From positions 1 through 62,318 of the forward strand of contig DXYB01000009.1 of the NCBI GenBank assembly GCA_019416065.1: a stretch of DNA of 62,318 nucleotides, read 5' to 3'. The notes beneath the pieces are model-generated. The model searched no databases. It was not told the origin of the DNA and was given only the letters and a program-made list of their open reading frames with translations. Numbering within the stretch: the first letter of the stretch is position 1; every line of letters begins with the position of its first letter. This DNA is from Acidaminococcus sp. GTDB lineage: Bacteria > Bacillota > Negativicutes > Acidaminococcales > Acidaminococcaceae. Positions 50,883-58,544 of the stretch are shown piece after piece. A program made the translations under genes and the position numbers.

Positions 50883-52647
50883 CAGCTTCACCCTCTTCCG
50901 CCAGTTCTGCAAAAGCTTGTTCCATCTCCTTGTTCAGTGCGGCAAATTTTTCTGCCCGTTCCTTTTCCGGGATATACTTGGCACGGCCAATTTGCTCCCT
51001 GACGGGCATATCAATGATCCGATCCAGGTTAACATGTTTGCCGATAGCATCCAGTGCTTTCTCATACCAGGAGATAATCAGTTTCAACATGTCGTACTGT
51101 TTTTCCAGAGAAGTATAGGTATCAATTTCATCAAATGAGTTCTGGTGCAGGAAATCTTCCCGGATGGACCGGGCACATTCCATGGTAATCCGATCCTTGA
51201 ATCCCAGAGCATCAATCCCCACCAGACGAACAATTTCGTTCAGACTGGATTCTTCCTGGAGGATCTCCATAGTCGTTCCCACCAGTTTGGACCAGTCCGT
51301 GGCAACTTTTTCATCATAGTACGCCCGCAGCCGGTCGGAATACAGGGAATAGCTCTGCAACCAGTCAATAGCCGGGAAATGCCGGGCATACGCCAGCGCC
51401 GAAGACAGGCACCAGAACACCTTAACAATGCGCAACGTCGCCTGGGATACCGGTTCGGAAATATCCCCTCCAGGAGGGGATACGGCCCCGATAGCGGAAA
51501 CAGCACCTACCCGGTCATCTTTACCAAGGCATTCCACTTCACCAGCCCGTTCATAGTATTCAGCCAGACGGGATGACAAATACGCAGGATATCCTTCTTC
51601 TCCGGGCATTTCTTCCAGCCGGGAGGACATTTCCCGCAGGGCTTCTGCCCAACGAGAAGTGGAGTCGGCCATAATAGCCACCTTATATCCCATATCCCGA
51701 TAATATTCGGCGATGGTAATTCCCGTATAGATAGAAGCTTCCCGGGCAGCCACCGGCATATCGGAGGTATTGGCAATCAGTACCGTCCGTTTCATCAGGG
51801 GCAGCCCCGTACGGGGATCTTTCAATGCTGGAAATTCATTCAGCACGTCAGTCATTTCGTTGCCCCGTTCACCGCAGCCTACATAAACGATAATATCTGC
51901 ATCCGCCCACTTAGCCAGCTGGTGCTGAATGACCGTTTTACCGCTGCCGAAGGGGCCAGGAACGGCGGCTACACCGCCCTTAGCAATTGGAAACAGCGTA
52001 TCAATGACGCGCTGCCCGGTTACCATAGGTTCTTCCGGTGGCAATTTTGTTTTGTAAGGCCGCGCTACACGCACGGGCCATTGCTGCAGCATAGGAAAGC
52101 TTTTTACTTCTCCCTTGGCATTTTTTAATTTGTACACCGGTTCCACAATAGTCGCTTCCCCGCTGTACACCCATTCCACCACACCACTTTCTTTCGGCGG
52201 TACCATAATTTTATGAAGTACGGTAGGCGTTTCCTGTACGGTTCCGATCACGTCGCCGCCGGAAACCGTATCCCCTACTTTGGCAGTCGGAACAAAATTC
52301 CATTTTTTGCTCCGGTTCAGCTTATCGACTTCAATGCCTCTGCTAATGCGGTCACCGGACAATTTATAAATTTCTTCCAAAGGACGCTGAATCCCGTCAA
52401 AAATGCTTTCAATCAGGCCGGGAGCCAGTTCCACGCTCATAGGCATGCCGGTGGATTCCACAGGCTCGCCCGGTCCCATGCCCGCGGTTTCCTCGTAAAC
52501 CTGAATGGAAGCTTTATCATCTCTCAGTTCAATGACTTCGCCGATCAGGTGTTGATCACTGACGCGAACCATGTCGTGCAGTTCCACGCCCTTCATCCCT
52601 TCGGCGACGATCAAAGGACCGGATACTTTTACAATCTTTCCAATCAC
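50875..52647 (-). CDS. ntpA: V-type ATP synthase subunit A (catalytic)
   Basis: 590 residues, normal length. Walker A GPFGSGKTVIQHQ lies near 235, with GCGERGNEMTDVLNEFP and SVSPPGGD-type segments around the nucleotide site, and Walker B-like KVAIMADSTSRWAEALRE. The non-homologous bulge typical of A subunits (about 115-190) is present. The start is GTG 52647 with GGGAACGATC upstream. It lies 9 bases after ntpF. Confidence 0.97.
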   Translation of the reverse strand: MIGKIVKVSGPLIVAEGMKGVELHDMVRVSDQHLIGEVIELRDDKASIQVYEETAGMGPGEPVESTGMPMSVELAPGLIESIFDGIQRPLEEIYKLSGDRISRGIEVDKLNRSKKWNFVPTAKVGDTVSGGDVIGTVQETPTVLHKIMVPPKESGVVEWVYSGEATIVEPVYKLKNAKGEVKSFPMLQQWPVRVARPYKTKLPPEEPMVTGQRVIDTLFPIAKGGVAAVPGPFGSGKTVIQHQLAKWADADIIVYVGCGERGNEMTDVLNEFPALKDPRTGLPLMKRTVLIANTSDMPVAAREASIYTGITIAEYYRDMGYKVAIMADSTSRWAEALREMSSRLEEMPGEEGYPAYLSSRLAEYYERAGEVECLGKDDRVGAVSAIGAVSPPGGDISEPVSQATLRIVKVFWCLSSALAYARHFPAIDWLQSYSLYSDRLRAYYDEKVATDWSKLVGTTMEILQEESSLNEIVRLVGIDALGFKDRITMECARSIREDFLHQNSFDEIDTYTSLEKQYDMLKLIISWYEKALDAIGKHVNLDRIIDMPVREQIGRAKYIPEKERAEKFAALNKEMEQAFAELAEEGEADA

Positions 52648-52656
52648 GATCGTTCC

Positions 52657-52983
52657 CTACCCTTCCTTGAACAAAATATCGGCCCCCACTGCCTTTTCCA
52701 CGTTTTCCTTAACACGACGCATTCCAATTCCCTGGGATTTTCCACCGCCAGGAATGGGAATGATAGCAGGAAAGGTAGCAGTCGCATACTCGTTGATAAC
52801 CGTCTGTGCGTTTTGCGCTGCGTTCTCCGTGATATAGATCACCACGTACCCCGCATCAGCCAAACGGTGAATCCGGCGGGTAATCTGTTCTTCCGTTGCA
52901 TCATAGAACACATCAAACCCCACCGCTTTAAAAATCATCACGGAGCTGGGATCACCGATAACTGCGATTTTTTTCTTGTCCAT
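52657..52983 (-). CDS. ntpF: V-type ATP synthase subunit F
   Basis: 108 residues. It begins MDKKKIAVIGDPSSVMIFKAVGFDVF, the Rossmann-like fold of subunit F, and has VVIYITENAAQ and PAIIPIPGG. It attaches to the D shaft and helps regulate rotation. ATG 52983 is preceded by GGGAGGAAAC. It lies between ntpC and ntpA, as in Enterococcus hirae. Confidence 0.95.
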   Translation of the reverse strand: MDKKKIAVIGDPSSVMIFKAVGFDVFYDATEEQITRRIHRLADAGYVVIYITENAAQNAQTVINEYATATFPAIIPIPGGGKSQGIGMRRVKENVEKAVGADILFKEG

Positions 52984-53009
52984 ATTGTTTCCTCCCAAGC
53001 TTCCGCCAT

Positions 53010-54005
53010 TTATGCATAAATTCCTGGCAGTTGGGGTTCAAAGTGGCCTTCCAGTGCGCCAAAAATCATCCGCAGTGCTTCTGCTTCCGTTTCCCGTGCC
53101 AGGAGGAAGGCAACAACGGGCCCTAAGGAATGCATATCCCAACGTGCCTGGCGGACAATGCCCGCTAAGAGTTCTTTCATCTGTTTGGGCACTACCGCAA
53201 GTTCCCCCGTCTGGGCAAATTCATTTATGGCTTGCAAGAGTTCGCTCCCATGGCTTCCTCGATTGAGCCGTCCGCCTAGTTGTTCAGGGGGCACATCCAG
53301 ACATTCTTCAAATACCTGCTGCGGAATGTCTCCGCAGGGCACTAAAACCTGGCTTAGCTGGGGCCGTTCCCAATTCAGGTTCTGAGCGCGGATCAAACTG
53401 ATGGTATTTTGAAAGTCCGCCCACAGGGAAAAATAAGAACGGATAAACCCGCTTTCTTGTTTTTCCTCCAGAACTTTTTCTGCTTCCTCAAACAGTGCCC
53501 TGTCCAGCCGGGCACTGAGCCGGAACGGATCAACTTCCCAGGCCATACTGCCTTCGATTTCATCCATCGCCTTCCGGTACACTGGAGGCAGGTCTTCATA
53601 ATATTTAGTCTGCACCATATCTTTTAACAGATCCAGAGAAAAGTTGCCCCCCTCCTGCAAGATGGTATCTTCAGGAGTCCCTAAAAGCCTTGCTTTCAAA
53701 AGGACTTTCAGGTTGTGGGTATCCACTGGCAAAAGAAACAATCCCGTAAGCGCCGCATCCGGGGTCAGCTCCTGCACCCTTTTCCTCGTCAGCTGCAATT
53801 GGGAGCGGACCAAAAGATCAATATCTCCCGTTGTCGTTTCTTGTTCTGCCGCCGCATTTTCTCCATAGCCAGTTTCCAAAAGCAGTTTCATGGCTTCTTT
53901 GGTGCTAGAAGCCTCTGCAATCCGACGGATTTGGGCAGCACTAAGCAAATGCGTAGACAGAACCCCGATACGGCCCAGGGCATATTCATAACTGGGCTGG
54001 GGCAT
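53010..54005 (-). CDS. ntpC: V-type ATP synthase subunit C
   Basis: 331 residues. Funnel-shaped subunit that joins the rotor shaft to the membrane ring. It begins PSYEYALGRIGVLSTHLLSA, and the repeated LLxARLLGTPEDTILQEGG and ENLNWERPQLSQVLVPCGDIP pattern is characteristic. The E subunit gene stops 1 base upstream and GGAGGTG precedes the ATG. Confidence 0.93.
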   Translation of the reverse strand: MPQPSYEYALGRIGVLSTHLLSAAQIRRIAEASSTKEAMKLLLETGYGENAAAEQETTTGDIDLLVRSQLQLTRKRVQELTPDAALTGLFLLPVDTHNLKVLLKARLLGTPEDTILQEGGNFSLDLLKDMVQTKYYEDLPPVYRKAMDEIEGSMAWEVDPFRLSARLDRALFEEAEKVLEEKQESGFIRSYFSLWADFQNTISLIRAQNLNWERPQLSQVLVPCGDIPQQVFEECLDVPPEQLGGRLNRGSHGSELLQAINEFAQTGELAVVPKQMKELLAGIVRQARWDMHSLGPVVAFLLARETEAEALRMIFGALEGHFEPQLPGIYA

Positions 54006-54006
54006 C

Positions 54007-54615
54007 CTACTTCACCTCCGGGCCAAACAGGATCCTGGCGACCTGGTATTCCTCCGCATTCCGTACATCTTCTAAAAGGGAGGCAAAAGAACCATCGTAG
54101 TCGCAAGTCTCCCCTTCCAGTAATAGACCACCCTGAAACTCTGCATTCTTATCCGAAAGGGTTAGCTTTCCTGCTTTACCTTGTTGTTCCAAGGCCGCAT
54201 TAATCTTTCCCAAGAAAATATCGGTATAGCGGGGACGGTCCTCTTCTGGTACCACCATCTGTTCCGTTCCGGTAATATCACTAGCCAGTACGGTATGAAG
54301 AATGAGATCTTCCCAAGTTTTTCCAGAAAGGGCGACTACTTTTTCAGCAGCCTTTTGGAAAGCTTCTGCCAAAACTTCCCGCTCGCTTTGGAGCGTATTT
54401 TTGCGGTTTTCCAGCTCTGCTACCAATTTTTGGCGGGATACTGCTTCTTCCGCATCCTTTTGCGCTTTGGTTTCAATCTCCTCAGCTTGGAATTTGGCCG
54501 CTGCAAGAATTTTTTCCCGTTCTTTCTGTGCCTTTTCTACAGCAGCAGATTGGATGGCCGCCGCTTCCTGTTTGGCTTCATCTTCTATCTTTTGAATGAT
54601 CTTATCGCCTGCCAC
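54007..54615 (-). CDS. ntpE: V-type ATP synthase subunit E (peripheral stalk)
   Basis: 202 residues from GTG 54615. The first 100 residues are a charged helix rich in Lys/Glu/Ala (KIIQKIEDEAKQEAAAIQSA onward) that pairs with subunit G to form the stator stalk. The C-terminal globular head lies at about 105-200. GTG 54615 follows AGGGGGATGTGTC. A longer frame up to 54687 overlaps ntpK and lacks stalk character, so it was rejected. Confidence 0.93.
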   Translation of the reverse strand: MAGDKIIQKIEDEAKQEAAAIQSAAVEKAQKEREKILAAAKFQAEEIETKAQKDAEEAVSRQKLVAELENRKNTLQSEREVLAEAFQKAAEKVVALSGKTWEDLILHTVLASDITGTEQMVVPEEDRPRYTDIFLGKINAALEQQGKAGKLTLSDKNAEFQGGLLLEGETCDYDGSFASLLEDVRNAEEYQVARILFGPEVK

Positions 54616-54631
54616 GACACATCCCCCTCTC

Positions 54632-55108
54632 TTAGAGCTTAATCCCGTTAACCATAATGAAGGAGATGAGGAGGGATAGTACCGCATAGGTTTCTACCAT
54701 GGCGGTAAGGATGATACCTTTACCAGTTTCTTCCGGGCGTCTTGCCGTCAAGTAGATACCGGCTGCCGCAGCCTTGCCCTGATAAATCCCGGACAAAAGT
54801 CCACCAATCCCCATGGGGACACCGGCGAACAAAAAGGCCAGGCCTTGTCCGGTGGTCAATTCTTTAATATTGCCGTCTACAACACCCAAATTCAAAATAA
54901 TAATGAACGCAATCAGAAGCCCATAAATCCCCTGGGTTCCCGGCAATGCCTGCAGCACCAATACACTACCGAATTTATCTGGATCTTCACTGACGACACC
55001 ACTGGCTGCTTCGCCGGCGATACCAACGCCCATGGCACTGCCGCTACCTGCCAATCCTGCAGCAATTGCCGCTCCGCCAAACGCCAGCGCTGTTCCCAAA
55101 GTAATCAT
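54632..55108 (-). CDS. ntpK: V-type ATPase proteolipid rotor subunit K, Na+-type
   Basis: 158 residues, four transmembrane helices formed by two fused hairpins. The residues that coordinate Na+ in the E. hirae K ring have counterparts: Leu55, Thr58 and Gln59 (LPGTQG), Gln110 (IYQGKA) and Glu139 (AMVETYA). In E. hirae these are Leu61, Thr64, Gln65, Gln110 and Glu139. This predicts Na+ rather than H+ as coupling ion. AAGGAGG precedes the ATG. It lies 14 bases after ntpI. Confidence 0.95.
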   Translation of the reverse strand: MITLGTALAFGGAAIAAGLAGSGSAMGVGIAGEAASGVVSEDPDKFGSVLVLQALPGTQGIYGLLIAFIIILNLGVVDGNIKELTTGQGLAFLFAGVPMGIGGLLSGIYQGKAAAAGIYLTARRPEETGKGIILTAMVETYAVLSLLISFIMVNGIKL

Positions 55109-55122
55109 AATGATTTCCTCCT

Positions 55123-56979
55123 TTATTTGGTAATATCCGTATATTTCGTCCGAAAAGCCAAAGGCATAAATGCCCGGCCACCTGCTTCAAAGAATTTGCC
55201 AAAAAACTCAATATATTGCAGCCGACTGCTATGAACAAAGGCCCCCAGCACATTAATCATAATATTGAAATAGTGCCCGGCTAGCAGCACCACAATCGCT
55301 GCCACGATACCAAGAGGTCCAGCACCCCACAGCATTTTTGCCACCGTGTTGATCACCATGGCAATCACACCGGTTGCAAGCCCCAGAGCAAATATCCGGG
55401 AATAACTCAACAGATCACTTAAATACCCGCTGATATTATACAGGCTCAAAAGTCCACCTAATAGGCGCCGGAAAATATTTTTCTTGTCACGGCCTCCAAA
55501 GAGCAAAATAATGCCCGCTCCCAAAAGCGCGACATATTTTCCTACCGGTCCCGGGACTACCGCCATCAGCAAAAATCCTAAAAACAGGATCAACCAGCTG
55601 ATTTGGTCGCAAATGGCCCCCACAATATCGCCCTCGCGCCATAGCAGGTAGATTTTTAGTAGCATGCCGCCCACCAGGTGCAAAACGCCCAGTACGTAAC
55701 ACAAAAGCAGCATTTTCATGGGTTCTTTCATGGGGACAAAAAGCAGTGGATGCCATTCTAGGCCAAACCATCCGCCAAACATAATGCCCCACAAGATGGT
55801 GGAGATGCTGCCAAAAAATACCACATAAGCCAGTTTTCCTGCAAATCCTTCTGGACGGAATTTTTTTAGGGCAAAATACAGCATGGCAGTCATCACCAGT
55901 CCATAACCGGCATCGGACATCATCATGCCAAAAAAGATAAAATGGAACGGTGCCATAATAAGGTCCGGGTCAATTGTGCCCGCTTTTGGCAAGGAGTAGA
56001 GTTCTACTACGCCTTCATAGGGCCGAACCAGTTTATTGTTTTCCAGAACAGACGGCGGAATTTCGCCTTCTTTAGGATCCCGGAAGGAGACGGCATAGGC
56101 ATCCGTTACGCTTTGCAGCACTTTTTCAACCTGCTTTGTCCGGTCTTTCCGTACCCAGCCTTCTACTTTAAAGGCACTAACGGTTTCCTCCCCGGCATTT
56201 TGCAGCCGGTCGCAAGCCCCCGCCAGTTGATCATAATACAGTTCAATCTGGTGCTTATCCAGGGAAGCTTTTCGGGTTTCTTCCCGCAGCGCGGCTACTT
56301 TACGTTCTTTTTCTTCCGCTTCCTGCAGGAGTTCTTCCCGTACCGTTTTGGCAAGACCACTCCGTTTAGGCAGTACCGCCTCGCTGAAGTTATGGCCTTT
56401 CAGCACCCGCTGGACTGTATCATCCGCCTTATTGTGGCACAGGACCAGGATCGTTTGATCGTCTTGGGTAGCACCATAACGCGTTACCTCTGCCGGAAGA
56501 TCCGCCAGTTCTTTCTGCACAGCATCCACTTCATTGACCGGAAGAAAACCAGCATGCGCCCTGGTTTCTTCCGTAAAGCTCAGTTCTTCCAGAGGAATAT
56601 CCAGGTCTTGCCAGAGTAAAAGACTTTCTGCCTGGGTACGGAGCGCTGCCGCTTCACTTTCCAGCGAAGCAATTTTGCTGGCTACCGTATCCACTTTTTC
56701 TGTCAATTCCCGGCCTGTCTGGTTCTCTTTTAAAAAATCTCCCCAGGAAATTTTTTCTTTCTGGGGAATGAGAGGATTTTGGGCCCCGTTTTGCACCATA
56801 AAGCGCAGTACTTGTCCAGCCTTATCCAGCTGGGCACTGATTTCTTCCGCACCCGGTAAGGTTTTGCTTTCGCTCTCTTTTTCCAGCATAACGCTGCCAT
56901 CTTTTTGGAGAGCCAAAAGCAGCGCATCCCGGTCGGCTTTCAGTGCATACAGCGTGATTTTTTGCATAGGGACTAACAT
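55123..56979 (-). CDS. ntpI: V-type ATP synthase subunit I (membrane stator, a subunit)
   Basis: 618 residues. The soluble N-terminal half has two helical hairpins (about 60-130 and 220-290) that hold the peripheral stalks. The C-terminal half has about eight transmembrane helices. The ion half-channels are made here; the essential Arg is plausibly in SYSRIFALGLATGVIA. ATG 56979 overlaps the upstream gene by 7 bases; an internal ATG at 56967 is possible. Confidence 0.94.
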   Translation of the reverse strand: MLVPMQKITLYALKADRDALLLALQKDGSVMLEKESESKTLPGAEEISAQLDKAGQVLRFMVQNGAQNPLIPQKEKISWGDFLKENQTGRELTEKVDTVASKIASLESEAAALRTQAESLLLWQDLDIPLEELSFTEETRAHAGFLPVNEVDAVQKELADLPAEVTRYGATQDDQTILVLCHNKADDTVQRVLKGHNFSEAVLPKRSGLAKTVREELLQEAEEKERKVAALREETRKASLDKHQIELYYDQLAGACDRLQNAGEETVSAFKVEGWVRKDRTKQVEKVLQSVTDAYAVSFRDPKEGEIPPSVLENNKLVRPYEGVVELYSLPKAGTIDPDLIMAPFHFIFFGMMMSDAGYGLVMTAMLYFALKKFRPEGFAGKLAYVVFFGSISTILWGIMFGGWFGLEWHPLLFVPMKEPMKMLLLCYVLGVLHLVGGMLLKIYLLWREGDIVGAICDQISWLILFLGFLLMAVVPGPVGKYVALLGAGIILLFGGRDKKNIFRRLLGGLLSLYNISGYLSDLLSYSRIFALGLATGVIAMVINTVAKMLWGAGPLGIVAAIVVLLAGHYFNIMINVLGAFVHSSRLQYIEFFGKFFEAGGRAFMPLAFRTKYTDITK

Positions 56980-57284
56980 TCAATCACGACCTTTTTCAGG
57001 ATATGCTCCACGGCCTGATCCAGATTTTCTCTGGCCGCCTGGGCGCGTTCCGCATCCTTTTTCCGATTTTCTTCCACTAGGGCTGCCGCGTCATTTTTTG
57101 CCGCCGCTTCTGCCTCTGCAATTGTTTCTGCAGCCTTTTTTCTAGCAGCTTCAATAAGAGCCGCTGCTTCCTGCTGCGCCGTGGTCTGCGCTTCCCGTAC
57201 AGTCTGCCGGGCCGCTACACTGGCATTTTTCTTCAGGGTATCAGCTTTCTGTTCCGCTGTTTTAATATCTTCCAACATGGACAT
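56973..57284 (-). CDS. V-type ATP synthase subunit G/H (peripheral stalk)
   Basis: 103 residues, almost entirely one Ala/Glu/Lys-rich helix (TLKKNASVAARQTVREAQ through AARENLDQAVEHILKKV). It dimerises with the E subunit as a stator stalk. It is the first gene of the operon; AAGGTGG lies upstream of ATG 57284. The next gene, ntpI, overlaps its end by 7 bases. Sequence is low-complexity, so identity rests on length, composition and position. Confidence 0.88.
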   Translation of the reverse strand: MSMLEDIKTAEQKADTLKKNASVAARQTVREAQTTAQQEAAALIEAARKKAAETIAEAEAAAKNDAAALVEENRKKDAERAQAARENLDQAVEHILKKVVIEC

Positions 57285-57524
57285 GGTCTCACCACCTTCA
57301 CGATATAATCAAGACATCATACTTCATATGAACCACAGCGCAACAAAAATACTACGCTCCAGTTCATAAATGTATTATACTATAAATTAGAAGTTTTGGT
57401 ATACCTTTTTGTAACAGTCCGGATTGCGGATTCCATTTTATTTGTTACGTTTCCCAATCTCATAAACGCCTTGCAAAATAGGCTGCTGAAAAGCCACACC
57501 TGTAGAAAGGAAGGGAATAGATCC
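57285..57524. promoter_or_regulatory. divergent control region between V-ATPase and LysR
   Basis: 240 bases. A minus-strand TATAAT (57380-57375) may serve the V-ATPase, but its -35 is poor. Overlapping it, TATAC and GTATA arms (57376-57380 and 57399-57403) form an interrupted dyad with a central AT-rich spacer, of the kind bound by LysR-type regulators. AAGGAAGGG precedes the LysR ATG. No small gene seen. Confidence 0.5.
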
Positions 57525-58445
57525 ATGGATTTTCGTGAACTCCAATATGTGATTACCGTAGCGGACTGCCAGAACATCACACAGGCCGCCAAGCAATTGT
57601 ATATTTCCCAACCCTCCCTCAGTTATGCCCTGGGACAGATTGAAAAAGAGGTGGGTGCCAAACTGTTTGACCGGTCCCAGCAGCCCATTGTGCTCACCGA
57701 TGCCGGGCGGATTTATGTAAAAGGGGCAAGGGAAATCCTGCAAAAACGCACCGATATCAAAAATCGCCTGGCCGATCTCCGGGAGGGCCAGGGCGCTAAA
57801 ATCAGTTTGGGCATCCCCGCAGAACGGGCAGGCTATATGTTGCCCGCCATCATCAACCGGTTCCGTGCCAAATTTCCCGATTCAGAGTTTTTTATTAAAG
57901 AAGCGGGTACGGAAGAGCTGATGGAAATGCTGAAAAACAACAAGATCACCTTTCTCATCGTTCCCCGGGACGCGGATGACGTACCAGTCCAAATGACCAC
58001 CGAGCTTATTTACCACGAAACCGTGCAGCTTATCGCTGCGGAAAACGCCTTTTCTAGCGACATGTTTTTAGATCAGGAAAAGCGCCTGGTGGATTTGCGG
58101 AAGATTGCTCGGTTACCTTTTATCGGCATCAAAAAACGTCATTCCATTTACTGGAAGGTACGGAAAATCTTTAAAGAATATGACATTGCCCCCCACTTGC
58201 TTATGGAAGTAGAAAGCAGTATGACTGCCACACAGCTTGCCGCCTGCGGGCTGGGTTTTACTCTAGTTCCTCGCCGCGCCAAAAAGATTCTAGGCCCGGA
58301 CGCCCCCCGCTACTGCTACGAATATTCCACCTCTCCCGTACAGTGGGACATTAACGCCATCTATAAAAAAGGCGCCTACCTGAACAAGGCAGAACGCTAT
58401 TTTCTAGATCTGATGAAAGAAGAATTTGGCAAACGACGGGAATGA
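57525..58445 (+). CDS. LysR-family transcriptional regulator
   Basis: 306 residues. Helix-turn-helix: DFRELQYVITVADCQNITQ followed by LYISQPSLSYALGQIEKEVG. The effector domain (about 88-300) begins AKISLGIPAERAGYMLP. ATG 57525 follows AAGGAAGGG; an upstream frame to 57396 is non-homologous. It is divergent from the V-ATPase operon and convergent with the aconitase-like gene, so either could be its target. In Bacillus the aconitase regulator CcpC is also a LysR protein; any equivalence is speculative. Confidence 0.92.
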   Translation: MDFRELQYVITVADCQNITQAAKQLYISQPSLSYALGQIEKEVGAKLFDRSQQPIVLTDAGRIYVKGAREILQKRTDIKNRLADLREGQGAKISLGIPAERAGYMLPAIINRFRAKFPDSEFFIKEAGTEELMEMLKNNKITFLIVPRDADDVPVQMTTELIYHETVQLIAAENAFSSDMFLDQEKRLVDLRKIARLPFIGIKKRHSIYWKVRKIFKEYDIAPHLLMEVESSMTATQLAACGLGFTLVPRRAKKILGPDAPRYCYEYSTSPVQWDINAIYKKGAYLNKAERYFLDLMKEEFGKRRE

Positions 58446-58452
58446 CGCATAC

Positions 58453-58503
58453 GAAAAGGCCCTGTTGGAAGACTTCTCCTTCTTCCAGCAGGGCTCTTTT
58501 CGT
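58453..58503. terminator. bidirectional terminator between LysR and aconitase-like genes
   Basis: A 14-bp stem, GCCCTGTTGGAAGA / TCTTCCAGCAGGGC (58459-58472 / 58481-58494), then CTTTTC on the plus strand and CTTTTCG on the minus strand. It serves both convergent genes. Confidence 0.85.
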
Positions 58504-58544
58504 GTTGGTTTCACTCTATAAAGGGAAATTAAGAGGAAAGCGGA

